Positions 9,591 to 16,610 of a stretch of DNA of 64,000 bases are shown in pieces. Under the pieces are notes generated by a model. The model ran no database searches and was not told where the DNA came from. It saw only the letters and a list, made by a program, of their open reading frames with translations. Source of the DNA: Pseudomonas deceptionensis. GTDB lineage: Bacteria > Pseudomonadota > Gammaproteobacteria > Pseudomonadales > Pseudomonadaceae. Positions within the stretch are counted from its first letter, which is position 1, and each line of letters opens with the position of its first letter. The position numbers were made by a program, and so were the translations under genes. The stretch spans positions 3,059,501 through 3,123,500 of the forward strand of contig NZ_FNUD01000002.1 of assembly GCF_900106095.1 (NCBI RefSeq). The letters are read 5' to 3'.

Positions 9591-9658
9591 GTGTGTTTCG
9601 TTTAGGTTAGCTCGCTCATATGACCTATCATTACGCCTTTCCTACAGGTGATTGATGA

Positions 9659-9958
9659 ATGAGCGATTCAAACCAGACCTTGCGTGCAGCCCTTGAAACC
9701 AGCGATATGCTGGTGATTGACGGGCTGCATGCCTGGGACTTTTCTCTGGATGATGTGCAGTTGCTCATCAAGTGCATGGACGGCCGGGCTGAAAAGCGCT
9801 GGAAGTTCACCTCTGAACAGATCGCCGCCGCGGTGTTCGACGATACCTTGCAAAGCTGGACCCTGGTCGGCGACTCGGGCGAGCACCGCCTGGTTTGTCT
9901 GAGCGCCGTGGCTGCAAACAATGACGACGATGAAACCGAGGTTGCCGATGAAGCTTAA
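9659..9958 (+). CDS. DUF5629 family protein
   Basis: A 99-residue acidic cytoplasmic protein with no signal peptide or catalytic motif. I recognise it as the Pseudomonas DUF5629 family, whose function is unknown. Its last 11 bases overlap the start of the lactonase-like gene, so the two are probably translationally coupled. An overlapping ATG at 9655 is out of frame. An 86%-identical copy of the start region occurs at 20116-20178. Confidence 0.75.
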   Translation: MSDSNQTLRAALETSDMLVIDGLHAWDFSLDDVQLLIKCMDGRAEKRWKFTSEQIAAAVFDDTLQSWTLVGDSGEHRLVCLSAVAANNDDDETEVADEA

Positions 9959-11120
9959 AGGGTTGCCGGTGCTGATGGCCTTGAGCATGGGCGCGATGTC
10001 TGCGCACGCCGCGTCCAATGGCGATGTTGAACTGTTGGTCGGTTCTTACACCCAGGGCACGAGCCAGGGCATCTACCGCCTGCAATTTGACAGCGACAAG
10101 GGGCACATCACCCCAAAACCGCTGCAAGTGTTCAAGGCGGCCAACCCTTCGTGGCTGACCTTGTCCGGCGATCAGCGCCGGCTGTTTGTGGTCAATGAAA
10201 ACGGCCAGGGCCAGGCCGATGTCGTCGGTCGCGCCAGCAGTGTGGCCATCGATCCGAAGACCAACGAGCTCAGCCTGGTCAATCAGGTCAGCACCCTGGG
10301 TGAAGAACCGACCCATTCCAGCTTGAGCCCTGATCAGCGCTACCTGTTCGTGGCCAACTACGGCGTGCACGCCGATCCGGGCGGCAGCCTGGCAGTGTTG
10401 CCGATCAATGGCGAAGGCCAGTTGCAACCCGTGACGCAGATGAGCAGCCACCCTGCGAGCCGGGTCAACCCCGAGCGCCAGATGTCCGCCCATGTGCATT
10501 CGGTGGTGTCTTCACCAGACGGCAAATTTGTGTACGCCAGTGATCTGGGCGCAGACAAGGTCTTTGTATACCGCTACGACCCGGCCGCTAACCCTGAGCA
10601 CCCGCTGGTGGCCGCCGACCCGGCCTTTGTCCAGTTGCCGCCAGGCAGCGGGCCTCGTCACCTGCTGTTTTCCAAAGACGGCAAGCACGCCTGGCTGACC
10701 ACTGAAATGAGCGCCCAGGTGTTTGTGTTCGACTACGACAACGGTCAGCTCAAGCAGCGTCAGGCACTGGAACTGGCCAAGGGCATGCCCGCGCAGAACC
10801 GTGCCGCCGGCGCCTTGCATGCCTCTGCCGATGGCAAGTTCCTGTATGTCAGCAACCGTGGCAAGGCCAATGAAATCCTGGTGTTTGCGATAGACCCGGC
10901 CACTGGCGAACTGACCGAGATCCAGCGTCGCTCGGTGGATGGCGATCATCCGCGCGAGTTTGCCCTGAGCCCTAACGGCAAGTTCCTGTTGATTGCCAAC
11001 CAGATGAGCAATGCCATCGTGGTGCTGGAGCGCGACCCTGGCACCGGCAAGCTGGGCAAGACCGTACAAACCCTGGCAATGGATGCACCGTCTGACCTGA
11101 AGTTCATCAACCGCCCGTAA
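9948..11120 (+). CDS. Lactonase-family beta-propeller protein (6-phosphogluconolactonase-like), exported
   Basis: A 390-residue seven-bladed propeller of the lactonase family, with repeats such as SPDQRYLFVANYGVH, SPDGKFVYASDLG and SPNGKFLLIANQ. I start at the internal ATG at 9948 rather than 9921 because it gives a clean signal peptide (MKLKGLPVLMALSMGAMSAHA). The protein is therefore periplasmic, unlike cytoplasmic Pgl, so it may act on lactones outside the cytoplasm. It overlaps the DUF5629 gene by 11 bases. The exact substrate is unknown. Confidence 0.8.
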   Translation: MKLKGLPVLMALSMGAMSAHAASNGDVELLVGSYTQGTSQGIYRLQFDSDKGHITPKPLQVFKAANPSWLTLSGDQRRLFVVNENGQGQADVVGRASSVAIDPKTNELSLVNQVSTLGEEPTHSSLSPDQRYLFVANYGVHADPGGSLAVLPINGEGQLQPVTQMSSHPASRVNPERQMSAHVHSVVSSPDGKFVYASDLGADKVFVYRYDPAANPEHPLVAADPAFVQLPPGSGPRHLLFSKDGKHAWLTTEMSAQVFVFDYDNGQLKQRQALELAKGMPAQNRAAGALHASADGKFLYVSNRGKANEILVFAIDPATGELTEIQRRSVDGDHPREFALSPNGKFLLIANQMSNAIVVLERDPGTGKLGKTVQTLAMDAPSDLKFINRP

Positions 11121-11134
11121 TCACGGGCTTGCGG

Positions 11135-11161
11135 GCGTCTATCAACCGCGGTGATAGACGC
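11135..11161. terminator. Hairpin after the lactonase gene
   Basis: A perfect 10-bp stem (GCGTCTATCA with TGATAGACGC) and a 7-base loop begin 14 bases after the lactonase stop. No U-tract follows, so this may be a transcript-end stabiliser rather than an intrinsic terminator. Confidence 0.45.
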
Positions 11162-11261
11162 TAGTAATGCTATGAATTTCTGCATCATGACCCTTGGCGT
11201 TAAGTTGGTTTCACGGCCTGAAAAGGCAAGCAAGCCAACTGAATCGTCGAGGGTTACTGCC

Positions 11262-11435
11262 ATGAACTTCAATCTTTTCTCCGTGATTGCCGCGTCCGCC
11301 ATTTCTGCCACGGTGGCACTGCCTGTCAGCGCCAGTACGGTGGTCAGCGACAAGAAATCCATCGCCTATACCCAAAAATACCTGCAACAAAGCGCTAACT
11401 TTTATGCGGCGCTGGACCACAAATCCCAGTCTTGA
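11262..11435 (+). CDS. Small secreted protein, unknown function
   Basis: A 57-residue protein with an N-terminal signal peptide (MNFNLFSVIAASAISATVALPVSA) and a mature part of about 33 residues rich in polar and aromatic residues. I do not recognise a family. The frame is open further upstream, but the ATG at 11262 is the one that starts the signal peptide. A weak hairpin (11441-11463) and a T-run follow. It stands alone between the lactonase gene and the convergent anti-sigma gene. Confidence 0.5.
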   Translation: MNFNLFSVIAASAISATVALPVSASTVVSDKKSIAYTQKYLQQSANFYAALDHKSQS

Positions 11436-11477
11436 GAACTACCCTGTAGTTGCTGCGCAGGGTTGTAGTGGTTTTTT

Positions 11478-12227
11478 TCAAAACCCCACCGTGTCCAGCA
11501 ATTTCGCCGCAGGCCCGTCTGCCGGGCCGACCATGGCGTAGTTGTAGCCGGGGCCCGACCAATAGTCGGCCTGCAGATTTCCGTCGCGACGGCTGCCCCG
11601 TGGCAACAGGTTGTTCTGCGGGCCGGGCGGGCGGATATAGAAGCTGATCTGCTGCCCTTTTCCATCCTCGTACAACACCATCGCCGCCGCGCCCTGGTCG
11701 GTTGAGAGCAGCCGGCTGCTCACCGGCATGAAGCCCGCGCCGCTCAGGTCCGGCAAGCGTTCGGCCCGGCTGAAGTAACGGTCAACCCAACCCTGCATTT
11801 CACTGCCTTGCCGCACTTTATAGTCGGCGGGCAACACCCCTTGTTCGGCAAACATGCGATGGGCGACCAGGGCGTCGGTCATCGGCAACGTGCTGGCCGC
11901 CAGGGTCATTTGCCGCGCTTGCCAGCCACCCAACCCGCCGATGCTCACGGCAATCAACAAGACCGCCGCACGGGCCCAGTGCCGTCGCGAATGCTGGCGC
12001 TGACGTTGGCGGATGGCCTGCGGGTCAAGTGCCGGATTGGCCGGTTGCAACAGGCTTTGGTGCAGCGCAGTGCGCAAGACCTGGGCGTCGTGTTGCCAGG
12101 CATGAACCCGCGCTGCCGCCTCGGGGTGGGCCTGTAAATAGAGCTCGACCTCGTGGCGCTCGGTTTCGCTGAGTGCGTGATCGACGTAAGCGTGCAGGTC
12201 GCGCTCACTGGGTGGGGTGGTGATCAT
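11478..12227 (-). CDS. Anti-sigma factor, single-pass membrane protein
   Basis: A 249-residue protein with a short cytoplasmic N-terminal domain (SERDLHAYVDHALSETERHEVELYL, typical of ECF anti-sigma factors), one membrane span around residues 87-103 and a periplasmic C-terminal domain. It would hold the partner sigma factor inactive until a periplasmic or redox signal is sensed. Its ATG overlaps the sigma gene stop. I see no zinc-binding HxxxCxxC motif, so it is not a ZAS-type anti-sigma factor. Confidence 0.8.
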   Translation of the reverse strand: MITTPPSERDLHAYVDHALSETERHEVELYLQAHPEAAARVHAWQHDAQVLRTALHQSLLQPANPALDPQAIRQRQRQHSRRHWARAAVLLIAVSIGGLGGWQARQMTLAASTLPMTDALVAHRMFAEQGVLPADYKVRQGSEMQGWVDRYFSRAERLPDLSGAGFMPVSSRLLSTDQGAAAMVLYEDGKGQQISFYIRPPGPQNNLLPRGSRRDGNLQADYWSGPGYNYAMVGPADGPAAKLLDTVGF

Positions 12228-12730
12228 TTAAGTCTCCGCAGGGCAGGGCGGGTGATTTCGCCCTCGCTGAGTTGGCGCAAGGCGTGGCGTGCTCTGGACA
12301 GGCGCGACATGACGGTGCCGATCGGCACTTCGAGTATTTCGGCGACTTCCTTGTAGCTCAAGCCTTCGACCGACACCCAGAGCAGCAGGGCTCGTTGCTC
12401 GGTGCTCAGTTGGTCGAAGGCGGCCAGGGTCGACTGGGCAAGCACGGTGCGTTCGGTCGACGGCTGGGTGTCGTCGCGCCCGGTGAAAAACTCGAGCATG
12501 CGCGCATAGCGCCGGGAGCGGCGGTGGTTGTCGACAAACTGGCGATAAAGAATGGTGAACAGCCAGGCCCGCAAATCGCCTTCCGGGCGCTTGCTGTCGA
12601 CACTGCCCAAGGCCCGTTCCAGACAGGTTTGCACCAGATCGTCGGCATTGCTGGCATGACGGGTCAGCGACAATGCAAATCGTCGCAGGCGCGGTATCAG
12701 TTCGCGCAGTTGCTCATCGAATGAGGTCAT
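12224..12730 (-). CDS. ECF-type RNA polymerase sigma factor
   Basis: A 168-residue ECF sigma factor with regions sigma-2 (NADDLVQTCLERAL, AWLFTILYRQFVDNHRR) and sigma-4 (LLWVSVEGLSYKEVAEILEVPIGTVMSRLSRAR). I use the ATG at 12730; a TTG 12 bases upstream is possible. It precedes its anti-sigma gene with a 4-base overlap and is divergent from a catalase-like gene and cytochrome b561. The intergenic region carries matched promoter motifs in both directions, which suggests autoregulation and direct control of the divergent pair. Confidence 0.9.
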   Translation of the reverse strand: MTSFDEQLRELIPRLRRFALSLTRHASNADDLVQTCLERALGSVDSKRPEGDLRAWLFTILYRQFVDNHRRSRRYARMLEFFTGRDDTQPSTERTVLAQSTLAAFDQLSTEQRALLLWVSVEGLSYKEVAEILEVPIGTVMSRLSRARHALRQLSEGEITRPALRRLK

Positions 12731-12763
12731 GGAGTGGGCCAATTAACCGGATGGGAACCAGAC

Positions 12764-12790
12764 AGACGTTCAGGATTACACCTTATTCCC
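12764..12790 (-). promoter_or_regulatory. Candidate ECF promoter of the sigma/anti-sigma operon
   Basis: On the minus strand GGGAATAA (12790 to 12783), a 14-base spacer and CGTCT (12768 to 12764) form an ECF-type -35/-10 pair upstream of the sigma gene. The same pair with the same spacing occurs in the opposite direction at 12833-12859. Confidence 0.65.
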
Positions 12791-12797
12791 GGCCGCT

Positions 12798-12826
12798 GAA
12801 AATAAATCCCCGGAAAATAAATCCCC
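12798..12826. repeat. Tandem 14-bp repeat between the divergent ECF promoters
   Basis: GAAAATAAATCCCC occurs twice (12798-12811 and 12813-12826), separated by one G, exactly between the two candidate ECF promoters. Confidence 0.8.
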
Positions 12827-12832
12827 ACGGGA

Positions 12833-12859
12833 GGGAATAAGCCCCGGTGGCCTGCGTCT
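12833..12859 (+). promoter_or_regulatory. Candidate ECF promoter of the catalase/cytochrome b561 operon
   Basis: GGGAATAA (12833-12840), a 14-base spacer and CGTCT (12855-12859) lie 44 bases before the catalase-like start. The elements and spacing match the motif facing the sigma gene. Confidence 0.65.
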
Positions 12860-12902
12860 TATAGGCCATCCACCTGACGGCCCCGTGGCCCCGGAGTTAT
12901 TT

Positions 12903-13985
12903 ATGGACGATCAATTACCGCCTGTGCGGCCTGCCAGACCTCCCTTGAGCCGAGCCAGCGTGATGTTGCGGCTGGCGGGCATCGGCGCCGTGGTGGCGGT
13001 TTTTGCCGGGGCGTTTTACTACGTCAACGGCACGCTGGACGCCCGGCGCCTGCAGCCCAAAAGCTTTGTCAACGCACTGGAACAAAACAGTGGCGTACAC
13101 CCGGGCTACCGGCGCAACCATGCCAAGGGCATGTGTGTGGTGGGTTATTTCCAGAGCAGCGGCGATGCGCAGGCGCTGTCCAGTGCCCAGGTGTTCCGTG
13201 CCGGGCGTACGCCGGTGGTGGGGCGCTTTGCCTTGCCCAGCGGCAACCCTTATGCGCCTGACAGCAGTGTGCCGATTCGCAGTTTTGCGGTGCGTTTCAC
13301 CCAGGCCAACGGGCAGCAGTGGCGCACGGGGATGAACAGCATGCCGGTGTTCGCGGTGGGCACGCCGGAGGCGTTTTATCAGATGTTGCAAGCCGGTGCG
13401 CCAGACCCGGCCACGGGCAAGCCAAAACCTGCGTCCATGCCTGCTTTTTTTGCCGCCCACCCCGAAACTGCCCCATTTTTGCAGTGGGTTAAAACCGCCA
13501 GGCCTTCGGCCAGTTTCGCCACTGAAAGCTACAACGGAATCAATGCGTTTTATCTGGTGAATGCGGCGGGTCAACGCCAGGCGGTACGCTGGGGCGTGGT
13601 ACCCGAGGGGCAGGACGCAGCAGGCGCTACGGCGCCCAACGATGCGGACTATCTGGAAAAAGACCTCGCGCAGCGCCTGGCGGCAGGGCCTTTGAAATGG
13701 CAGTTCAACCTGACCCTGGCGGAGGCGGGCGACCCCGTGAACGATGCCAGCAAAGCCTGGCCGCCCGGGTGCAAGGTCGTCAATGCCGGGACCCTGGTGC
13801 TGGAAAAAGCCGAACCGCAGCACACCGGCGAATGCCGTGACATCAACTACGACCCTCTCATTTTGCCGAGCGGCATTGAAGGCTCGGATGACCCCTTGCT
13901 GGCGGCGCGTTCAGCAGCCTACGCCAGCTCTTATGTGCGGCGTACCCGTGAAGTCGATCAACTACCCCAGGAGACTCGGCCATGA
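12903..13985 (+). CDS. Catalase-family peroxidase, membrane-anchored
   Basis: A 360-residue small catalase-fold protein with an N-terminal membrane anchor or signal (around residues 20-42, VMLRLAGIGAVVAVFAGAFYY). Catalase-core features include HPGYRRNHAKGMCVVGYF and RSFAVRFTQANGQQWRTGMNSMPVF. It belongs to the catalase-related peroxidases, which often use an organic donor rather than dismutating peroxide. I prefer the ATG at 12903 (GGAG upstream) to a GTG at 12885. It overlaps cytochrome b561 by four bases; that partner could supply electrons across the membrane. Confidence 0.85.
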   Translation: MDDQLPPVRPARPPLSRASVMLRLAGIGAVVAVFAGAFYYVNGTLDARRLQPKSFVNALEQNSGVHPGYRRNHAKGMCVVGYFQSSGDAQALSSAQVFRAGRTPVVGRFALPSGNPYAPDSSVPIRSFAVRFTQANGQQWRTGMNSMPVFAVGTPEAFYQMLQAGAPDPATGKPKPASMPAFFAAHPETAPFLQWVKTARPSASFATESYNGINAFYLVNAAGQRQAVRWGVVPEGQDAAGATAPNDADYLEKDLAQRLAAGPLKWQFNLTLAEAGDPVNDASKAWPPGCKVVNAGTLVLEKAEPQHTGECRDINYDPLILPSGIEGSDDPLLAARSAAYASSYVRRTREVDQLPQETRP

Positions 13986-14521
13986 GCGCACCTGCCTCGC
14001 ATTTCGCCCCTTTGGCGCGCCTGCTGCATTGGCTGATGGCGCTGATGATCATTGCCATGCTGTTTATCGGCGCAGGCATGGCGGCTTCGGTGTCACAGCG
14101 CCATGAATGGTTGCTCAACCTGCACAAACCGTTGGGTATCGCCATTTTGCTGTTGGTGGTAGTTCGTCTCTTTGTGCGCTTCTCGACACGCCAGCCGCCG
14201 TTGCCGGCAGATTTGCCCAGGGTGCAGGTACTGGCGGCCAAGCTGTCTCACCTGTTGCTGTATGCCTTGATGTTTGTGTTGCCGCTGGTGGGCTGGGCGA
14301 TGATCTCGGCGGCGGGGGACCCGGTGATGCTGGGCAGCGCTTTGCAACTGCCTGCCATAGTGCCGGCCAACCCGAGCACCTTCGCCTTTTTGCGCAAGGC
14401 CCATGCGTACCTTGCGTATTTGCTGTTCTTTACCGTGTTGCTGCACTTGGCAGCGGCGCTGTTCCATGGCTGGGTGCGCCGTGACGGGGTGCTGGAGAGC
14501 ATGGCCCGGGGCAGGAACTGA
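13982..14521 (+). CDS. Cytochrome b561
   Basis: A 179-residue four-helix inner-membrane dihaem cytochrome b561. Candidate haem-ligand histidines lie in ARLLHWLMAL, LLNLHKPLG, HLLLYALM and FLRKAHAYLAYLLFFTVLLHLAAALFH. It would pass electrons between the quinone pool and a periplasmic acceptor, here plausibly the co-transcribed catalase-like peroxidase. The start overlaps the upstream stop (ATGA). Confidence 0.9.
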   Translation: MSAPASHFAPLARLLHWLMALMIIAMLFIGAGMAASVSQRHEWLLNLHKPLGIAILLLVVVRLFVRFSTRQPPLPADLPRVQVLAAKLSHLLLYALMFVLPLVGWAMISAAGDPVMLGSALQLPAIVPANPSTFAFLRKAHAYLAYLLFFTVLLHLAAALFHGWVRRDGVLESMARGRN

Positions 14522-14577
14522 CCGGGTTCTACGCTATACCTCCAGACCGCCTGGCATCTTCAGCATTTCCCCATCAG

Positions 14578-14602
14578 AGCCCTCTTCCTTCAGGAGAGGG
14601 CT
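14578..14602. terminator. Hairpin after the cytochrome b561 gene
   Basis: An 8-bp perfect stem (AGCCCTCT with AGAGGGCT) and a 9-base loop lie 56 bases after the stop. There is no U-tract. The rest of 14603-14814 is AT-rich and probably holds the promoter of the secretion pair. Confidence 0.4.
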
Positions 14603-14814
14603 AGGGCCCCCATCGAAGCGCCTGAATCGTGAGCAAGCCCTTACGGTTGAAGTACCTCTGTCGCTTCTCAGGGGTGACAGATTAATTACATATTGTAACT
14701 TTAGTTGTACGGTTTAAATAATACGTATTGTACGTTGTCACAGTGATGTATGCCCTGATTGCTGACTTTTCAGGGCCCTGAATCGCCTTAAAGGCGCTTT
14801 GAGGATGTCGTGTG

Positions 14815-16527
14815 ATGGCGCTTCTCCTGATCAGGCCCCGGTGTTTTACCTCGACGCGAATCCTTTGTTCGCTGTGTCTGTGCCTATCGGTGCAGGCCGC
14901 GGCCGAAGGGGTGCAGCCCGGGCAGGAAGCCCTGCGCCTTCAGCAGCAGCAACAAAGGGCAGTGCAGCAGCTGCAACTGGAGCAACGTCGGCGACAACTT
15001 CAGCGCAGTGGTTCCAGCGTGCAATCCTCAGCCCCGCCAGTGCCTGCGATCACCACTCAAGATGTGCACTGCTGGCCGCTGCAGGGGGTACGGTTGGCCG
15101 GGGTGACGCTATTTCGTCCCTCGGCGCTGGATGCACGGATCAAGCCCCTGGTGGCGCCGTGCATGGGCATCAACCGGATCAATCACCTGCTGGCCGAAAT
15201 CACCCGCCTGTACGTCGAGGCCGGTTACATCGCAGCCCGTCCATACCTGAACAGCACTCCGTCCGCCGGGCGACCGCTGGAGATCCGTGTCGACGAAGGC
15301 TATGTCGAGGCGATCGAGTTGGCCGACCAAAGCCTGCCGCTGTCGTTGCACACAGCATTCCCTTCTATGCTGGGCGCGCCGCTGAACCTGCGAGATCTGG
15401 AGCAGGGACTGGACCAGCTCAACCGGCTGCGCTCGATGGACGTTACGGCAGATATTGTGCCCGGCAGCGAGCAGGGTGCATCGCGGATCATTCTTCGCTC
15501 AAGCGTCGCCGAGTCGCACTGGGGGCTGGATCTGGGCCTGGACAACCTCGGCAGTGCGGCCACCGGCCGTGATCGAGACGTTATCGGGTTGAGTCTGGAC
15601 AGCCCGTTGCAGCTCAACGATTCGCTCAATCTCGGCTTCAGCGAGACCCTCAACCACGGCCCGCGTTTCAGCCGCAGCAACAGCCTGTTTTATTCCGTGC
15701 CATACGGTTACTGGACCTTGAGCGCATTCGCCAGCCATATCGAGTACCGCTCGCCGATCAAACTCAACACCGCCACACTCTATGGCAGCGGCCGAACCGA
15801 TCAGCTCAGCCTGCGCGTTGACCGCGTGGTGTGGCGCGATCAGGGCCATCAACTGAGTGCCCATCTGCAGTTGACCCACAAGGCTGTCGACACCTACCTG
15901 CAAAAAGCCCGGCTGGGAATCCAGAGCCCGACACTGACGGTGGCCGAAGCCGGTTTTAATCTGTTCTGGCAGGACGCTGCGGTGTGGAATATGGACGTGG
16001 CGTATACCCACGGCCTGACCTGGTTCGGCGCAGACCGTGACAGCGCACAGGTACAGAACAACCTGCCCAAAGCGCAATTCCATGCGTACCGCGCCAATCT
16101 CGTCCAATGGCGCACCGGTCAGTTTTCCGGGCAGCCCTGGCAGTGGCAGAGCCAATTGACGCTGCAATACAGCCCTGACCCGCTGCCCGCCATCGAACAA
16201 CTGCTGGGCACTGACGATTCGGCCGTTCGCGGCTATCGCGAAAACAGCACCAGCGGTGCCATCGGTGCGGTCTGGCGCAACACCTTCTACTTGCCTCTGC
16301 GCAACGACCTCCCTCTCAGCATCACCCCCCGTATTGGCCTGGACAACGGCTGGGTCAAGTCTGAGCACGGCGCTGCGGGCAAACGTCTGAGCGGCGCGAG
16401 TGTGGGCTTCAACGTGCGCTGGAGGCATCTGCAACTGGACCTCGATTACCAGCGCAACCTCAATATTCCCAAGGGTTTTAGCCAGGAACCGCATGTCTGG
16501 CTGGCACGCCTGAGCGTGCAGATATAA
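14815..16527 (+). CDS. Two-partner secretion outer-membrane transporter (ShlB/FhaC/HecB family)
   Basis: A 570-residue TpsB. A signal peptide (to about AAAEG) is followed by a Q-rich linker, a POTRA region (LAGVTLFRPSALDARIKPLVAPCMGINRINHLLAEITRLY begins there) and a 16-strand barrel with the conserved lid-loop motif VRGY at 471-474. It would export the adjacent haemagglutinin-like protein across the outer membrane. An in-frame GTG three bases upstream is an alternative start. It lies 83 bases before its predicted substrate. Confidence 0.9.
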   Translation: MALLLIRPRCFTSTRILCSLCLCLSVQAAAEGVQPGQEALRLQQQQQRAVQQLQLEQRRRQLQRSGSSVQSSAPPVPAITTQDVHCWPLQGVRLAGVTLFRPSALDARIKPLVAPCMGINRINHLLAEITRLYVEAGYIAARPYLNSTPSAGRPLEIRVDEGYVEAIELADQSLPLSLHTAFPSMLGAPLNLRDLEQGLDQLNRLRSMDVTADIVPGSEQGASRIILRSSVAESHWGLDLGLDNLGSAATGRDRDVIGLSLDSPLQLNDSLNLGFSETLNHGPRFSRSNSLFYSVPYGYWTLSAFASHIEYRSPIKLNTATLYGSGRTDQLSLRVDRVVWRDQGHQLSAHLQLTHKAVDTYLQKARLGIQSPTLTVAEAGFNLFWQDAAVWNMDVAYTHGLTWFGADRDSAQVQNNLPKAQFHAYRANLVQWRTGQFSGQPWQWQSQLTLQYSPDPLPAIEQLLGTDDSAVRGYRENSTSGAIGAVWRNTFYLPLRNDLPLSITPRIGLDNGWVKSEHGAAGKRLSGASVGFNVRWRHLQLDLDYQRNLNIPKGFSQEPHVWLARLSVQI

Positions 16528-16610
16528 CGCCTGCAGGGGCCTGACAAGCCAGTGCAGCGTTACACCGGGCGACGTACGTCGCCTCAAAACGCACGCAAAG
16601 GAAGACTTTT

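Noticed and set aside
14718..14727. AATACGTATT palindrome upstream of the secretion pair, the same as one overlapping the prophage operator at 49547-49556.
   Set aside because: It is short, lies in AT-rich DNA 30 kb from the prophage, and lacks the CTA-centred operator context; chance is the simplest explanation.
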